A stretch of DNA of 64,000 bases from Caenorhabditis remanei (lineage: Eukaryota; Nematoda; Chromadorea; Rhabditida; Rhabditidae), in the NCBI RefSeq assembly GCF_010183535.1, contig NC_071329.1:8742001-8806000 (forward strand), given 5' to 3'. The translations under genes were made by a program, and so were the position numbers. This document shows positions 61,639-64,000 of this stretch, one piece after another. The notes beneath the pieces are model-generated. The model had not been told where the DNA came from and made no database searches. It worked only from the letters and a program-made list of their open reading frames with translations. Each line of letters opens with the position of its first letter. The first letter of the stretch is position 1.

Positions 61639-62126
61639 TGTAGAGAAGGTTTTTAGGGTTGGTGAACCCAAACCATCTCAATGAGTGAGAGAGACAGTGA
61701 CTTAGGAAACAAGACAAATACAAACGGTTTATTATCGTACTCCCAAAGGTCGAGCACCTTGGTTAGAGAGTTCTTGGATCCGGTGCCATTGTTGCAGTTG
61801 TTGGGAGCACGTCCTCTTGATGGTGTAGAACTTCCGGTAGGCGAGTAACTTCTGACGGTCGATCGGTGGATGGCTAACTTCCGATGCTAACTTCCGATAG
61901 TAATTTCCCGATACTAATTGATTGCAAATCAATAGCTTACATCGACAGTGACACGTAGCAAAGGTCGTCCAGAAGTGGGTATGTCGCACGTGTCATTCGG
62001 CTAGTGGGTTCAACCTTCGAGGGTAACAATAAGTTCACCGTTGTATATTTTAATAATACGTAAGAAAGTCTACAAGTTAGACGATATCAGTTGTGGAAAT
62101 AATGATGGATTATTATTTCCACGACA
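61639..62126. repeat. Long terminal repeat, left copy
   Basis: This 488-bp repeat runs from TGTAGAGAAGG to CCACGACA. It differs from the right copy by about four substitutions and one 6-bp indel near its left end. An 85-codon minus-strand frame (61732-61989) is the same in both copies but is probably not a gene. The right end can form a hairpin, GTGGAAATAAT (62093-62103) against ATTATTTCCAC (62112-62122). Confidence 0.88.
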
Positions 62127-63039
62127 CTGGGGGGAGGGAATAGAACTTCCATAGTGGTAGCATAATGGAAGTTCGTCCCATTTTCTCTTCAAAATAGAGT
62201 TTTTCTCGACAAGACGAGGGTTAGGTTGGAATCAGAATGGAAATTGTCGAAGTAGTCGCTTGAATCGATTGGAACTGAGTTTGATTTGTGTTTCTTCCTT
62301 CTATTTGAGTTTTCCTTCATGTTCTGGTATTATGACCAAGATCACGAGTTGATCAGATATTTGTATACTCTGTAGTTGATAGTTCTTATGTAGGTGTTCG
62401 GTTATTGATGACTGCAATATCCGAGCCTTTTACTGATTTTGTGAGGTCCTTTTATCGGAGAACACTTGCGGAAGTTGTACTGTAGCCTTCCTTGTCAGTT
62501 GCAAAGTGCTCCTGGTCCGTCTATCTTTCTTCTTTGCTGTTCCACTACTTTGGGCCCTTTCATGAAACCACAAATAGGATTGATTTTCGAAACCATCCTC
62601 AGAATGTCATCAGTGCGATGTTTCGGTGGAGTTTTCCAGGTGCCATGATGTGAGACATACGATACATCCCCTGGATCTTCGCTGCCCGATTTCTGACTGT
62701 TTTGAGTATCATCGCACTGTGATTATCACCGATTGTGTATTGTTTTTTTTAGGGAATTATAAAACCATTTATTTACATGGTGAGAATCAACAACTAAGAG
62801 TTCTCTACATCTTATATAGGCAGAGCAACAATTTTGCTTTACTATAGCTTTCTTTGAGTAAGATTTGCTTTGCTATGCGATTGGATATAGCTTCTCTACG
62901 ATAAGAGTGATGTATCCTTCGAGTAAGGTGATCAGAAGTTTGATTTGAATATACCGTGCTCACGTTCGAATAACGCGGCTTTAGTTGAATTGGTTCCGAG
63001 CCCTGCATTCTCTCACCCCACCAAAGTTCGACTAACTCT

Positions 63040-63052
63040 GGTCGATGCACCA
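63040..63052 (-). promoter_or_regulatory. Probable primer binding site, tRNA-Gly type
   Basis: On the minus strand this reads TGGTGCATCGACC, starting immediately inside the LTR. It complements the 3' end of tRNA-Gly as I remember it (GGCCGATGCACCA) at 12 of 13 positions. The tRNA sequence is from memory. Confidence 0.6.
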
Positions 63053-63546
63053 TGTTGAGAAGGTTTATAGGGTTGGTGAACCCAAACCACCTCAATGAGT
63101 GAGAGAGACAATGACTTAGGAAACAAGACAACATTTAATACAAACGGTTTATTATCGTACTCCCAAAGGTCGAGCACCTTGGTTAGAGAGTTCTTGGATC
63201 CGGTGCCATTGTTGCAGTTGTTGGGAGCACGTCCTCTTGATGGTGTAGAACTTCCGGTAGGCGAGTAACTTCTGACGGTCGATCGGTGGATGGCTAACTT
63301 CCGATGCTAACTTCCGATAGTAATTTCCCGATACTAATTGATTGCAAATCAATAGCTTACATCGACAGTGACACGTAGCAAAGGTCGTCCAGAAGTGGGT
63401 ATGTCGCACGTGTCATTCGGCTAGTGGGTTCAACCTTCGAGGGTAACAATAAGTTCACCGTTGTATATTTTAATAATACGTAAGAAAGTCTACAAGTTAG
63501 ACGATATCAGTTGTGGAAATAATGATGGATTATTATTTCCACGACA
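63053..63546. repeat. Long terminal repeat, right copy
   Basis: This 494-bp repeat runs from TGTTGAGAAGG to CCACGACA. It is nearly identical to the left copy, which implies a recent insertion. It is followed by ACTAC at 63547-63551. Confidence 0.88.
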
Positions 63547-64000
63547 ACTACCCAAACAATTATTTTCAATCCAATTCCAAATCCATTCCATGTTTCCTTT
63601 TCTTCCCTAAACCTCCTTGTTTTATGAGTCTATTACTTCTCCAAAAACGAATAATACAAATTGATAAATGACGTGTCGACACGTTGTTTCCGGTGACCAG
63701 ATATAGATTAAATTAGGAATCTTGGATTGGGTCGAGTTGAAAAATAAAGAAGACGGAGAAGTACTTGAATCAATTATTCATGCTTCCTCCTTATATAATT
63801 ATCAGTGAATCCAAAAGAGAGAAGACGTCCTTCGAGATAAGTTATTCAAGTCTGCGGAAATGACGAGAGGAGGACATTCCTCGAATGAGAAGTATTCCGG
63901 AACTATCGGGATCATCACTTGACACGTTCAATTGATTCCAGCGTACTCTTTGTGACTTGTAAAAGAAATATTCAAATGAGAAGAACGCCTCTTTTCTCAG
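63547..64000. other. Right flank of the retrotransposon
   Basis: It starts with the ACTAC target duplication (63547-63551). No gene is seen in the remaining AT-rich 450 bp. Confidence 0.6.

Larger units (their letters stand above)
61639..63546 (-). mobile_element. Non-autonomous LTR retrotransposon, 1.9 kb
   Basis: Two direct repeats of 488 and 494 bp (61639-62126 and 63053-63546) begin TG and end CA. They flank 926 bp of internal sequence and are bordered by a 5-bp target duplication, ACTAC. The internal region has no gag, protease, reverse transcriptase or integrase frame, so the element must be mobilised in trans. A likely primer binding site abuts the right LTR on the minus strand (63040-63052), which suggests minus orientation. 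The G-rich tract next to the left LTR is purine-rich on the plus strand, the opposite of what a polypurine tract would need in that orientation. The orientation is therefore not settled. Confidence 0.88.

Noticed and set aside
61732..61989. 85-codon minus-strand frame, duplicated at 63152-63409, as a gene pair
   Set aside because: Both copies lie within the LTRs, so their identity reflects LTR duplication; no domain is recognised.

Overview
The window is nuclear DNA of a Caenorhabditis-type nematode. The evidence is short introns with TTTCAG-like acceptors, acceptor sites abutting start codons as in spliced-leader (SL) trans-splicing, cuticle collagens, and a run of proteins recognisable as UNC-53, an ILKAP-like PP2C, SDHD-1, a ZCCHC4-like protein, CEY-1, NLP-18 and LET-858. 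From memory this matches the order at unc-53 and cosmid F33A8 on C. elegans chromosome II. The UNC-53 protein differs at many positions from the C. elegans sequence I remember, so another species of the genus is likely. All exon models were assembled by hand from splice sites and reading phase; none was tested against transcripts.

Layout. 1-15 kb: unc-53 (+), whose N-terminal exons lie left of the window. 15.2-20.3 kb: a PP2C phosphatase gene (-), whose 3.15-kb intron holds a complete SLC22-type transporter gene (+) and a small inverted-repeat transposon. 20.5-23.2 kb: sdhd-1 followed 263 bp later by a ZCCHC4-like rRNA methyltransferase gene, probably an operon. 23.5-25.2 kb: a cuticle collagen. 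27.8-28.8 kb: cey-1. 29.5-31.6 kb: a secreted DUF148 (SXP/RAL-2) protein (-) with a Met-Asn-Gln repeat region, divergent from a tiny candidate gene at 31.9 kb. 35.7-37.1 kb: the neuropeptide gene nlp-18. 37.5-41.8 kb: let-858 (-), with a small secreted-protein gene (+) inside one intron. 46.7-49.6 kb: two convergent cuticle collagens, both 306 residues. 50.45-50.7 kb: a candidate 64-residue gene. 50.7-61.6 kb: gene-poor, pyrimidine-rich sequence. 61.6-63.55 kb: a non-coding LTR retrotransposon with 5-bp target duplications.

Function. The genes are mostly unrelated housekeeping and tissue genes: cell and axon guidance (unc-53), mitochondrial complex II (sdhd-1), rRNA modification, mRNA binding (cey-1), splicing (let-858), neuropeptide signalling (nlp-18), cuticle (three collagens) and transport. 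The most notable structure is nesting: two genes sit inside introns of opposite-strand hosts. The least described items are the let-858 nested secreted protein, the two candidate micro-genes and the non-autonomous LTR element. I saw no CRISPR array, rRNA or tRNA gene.
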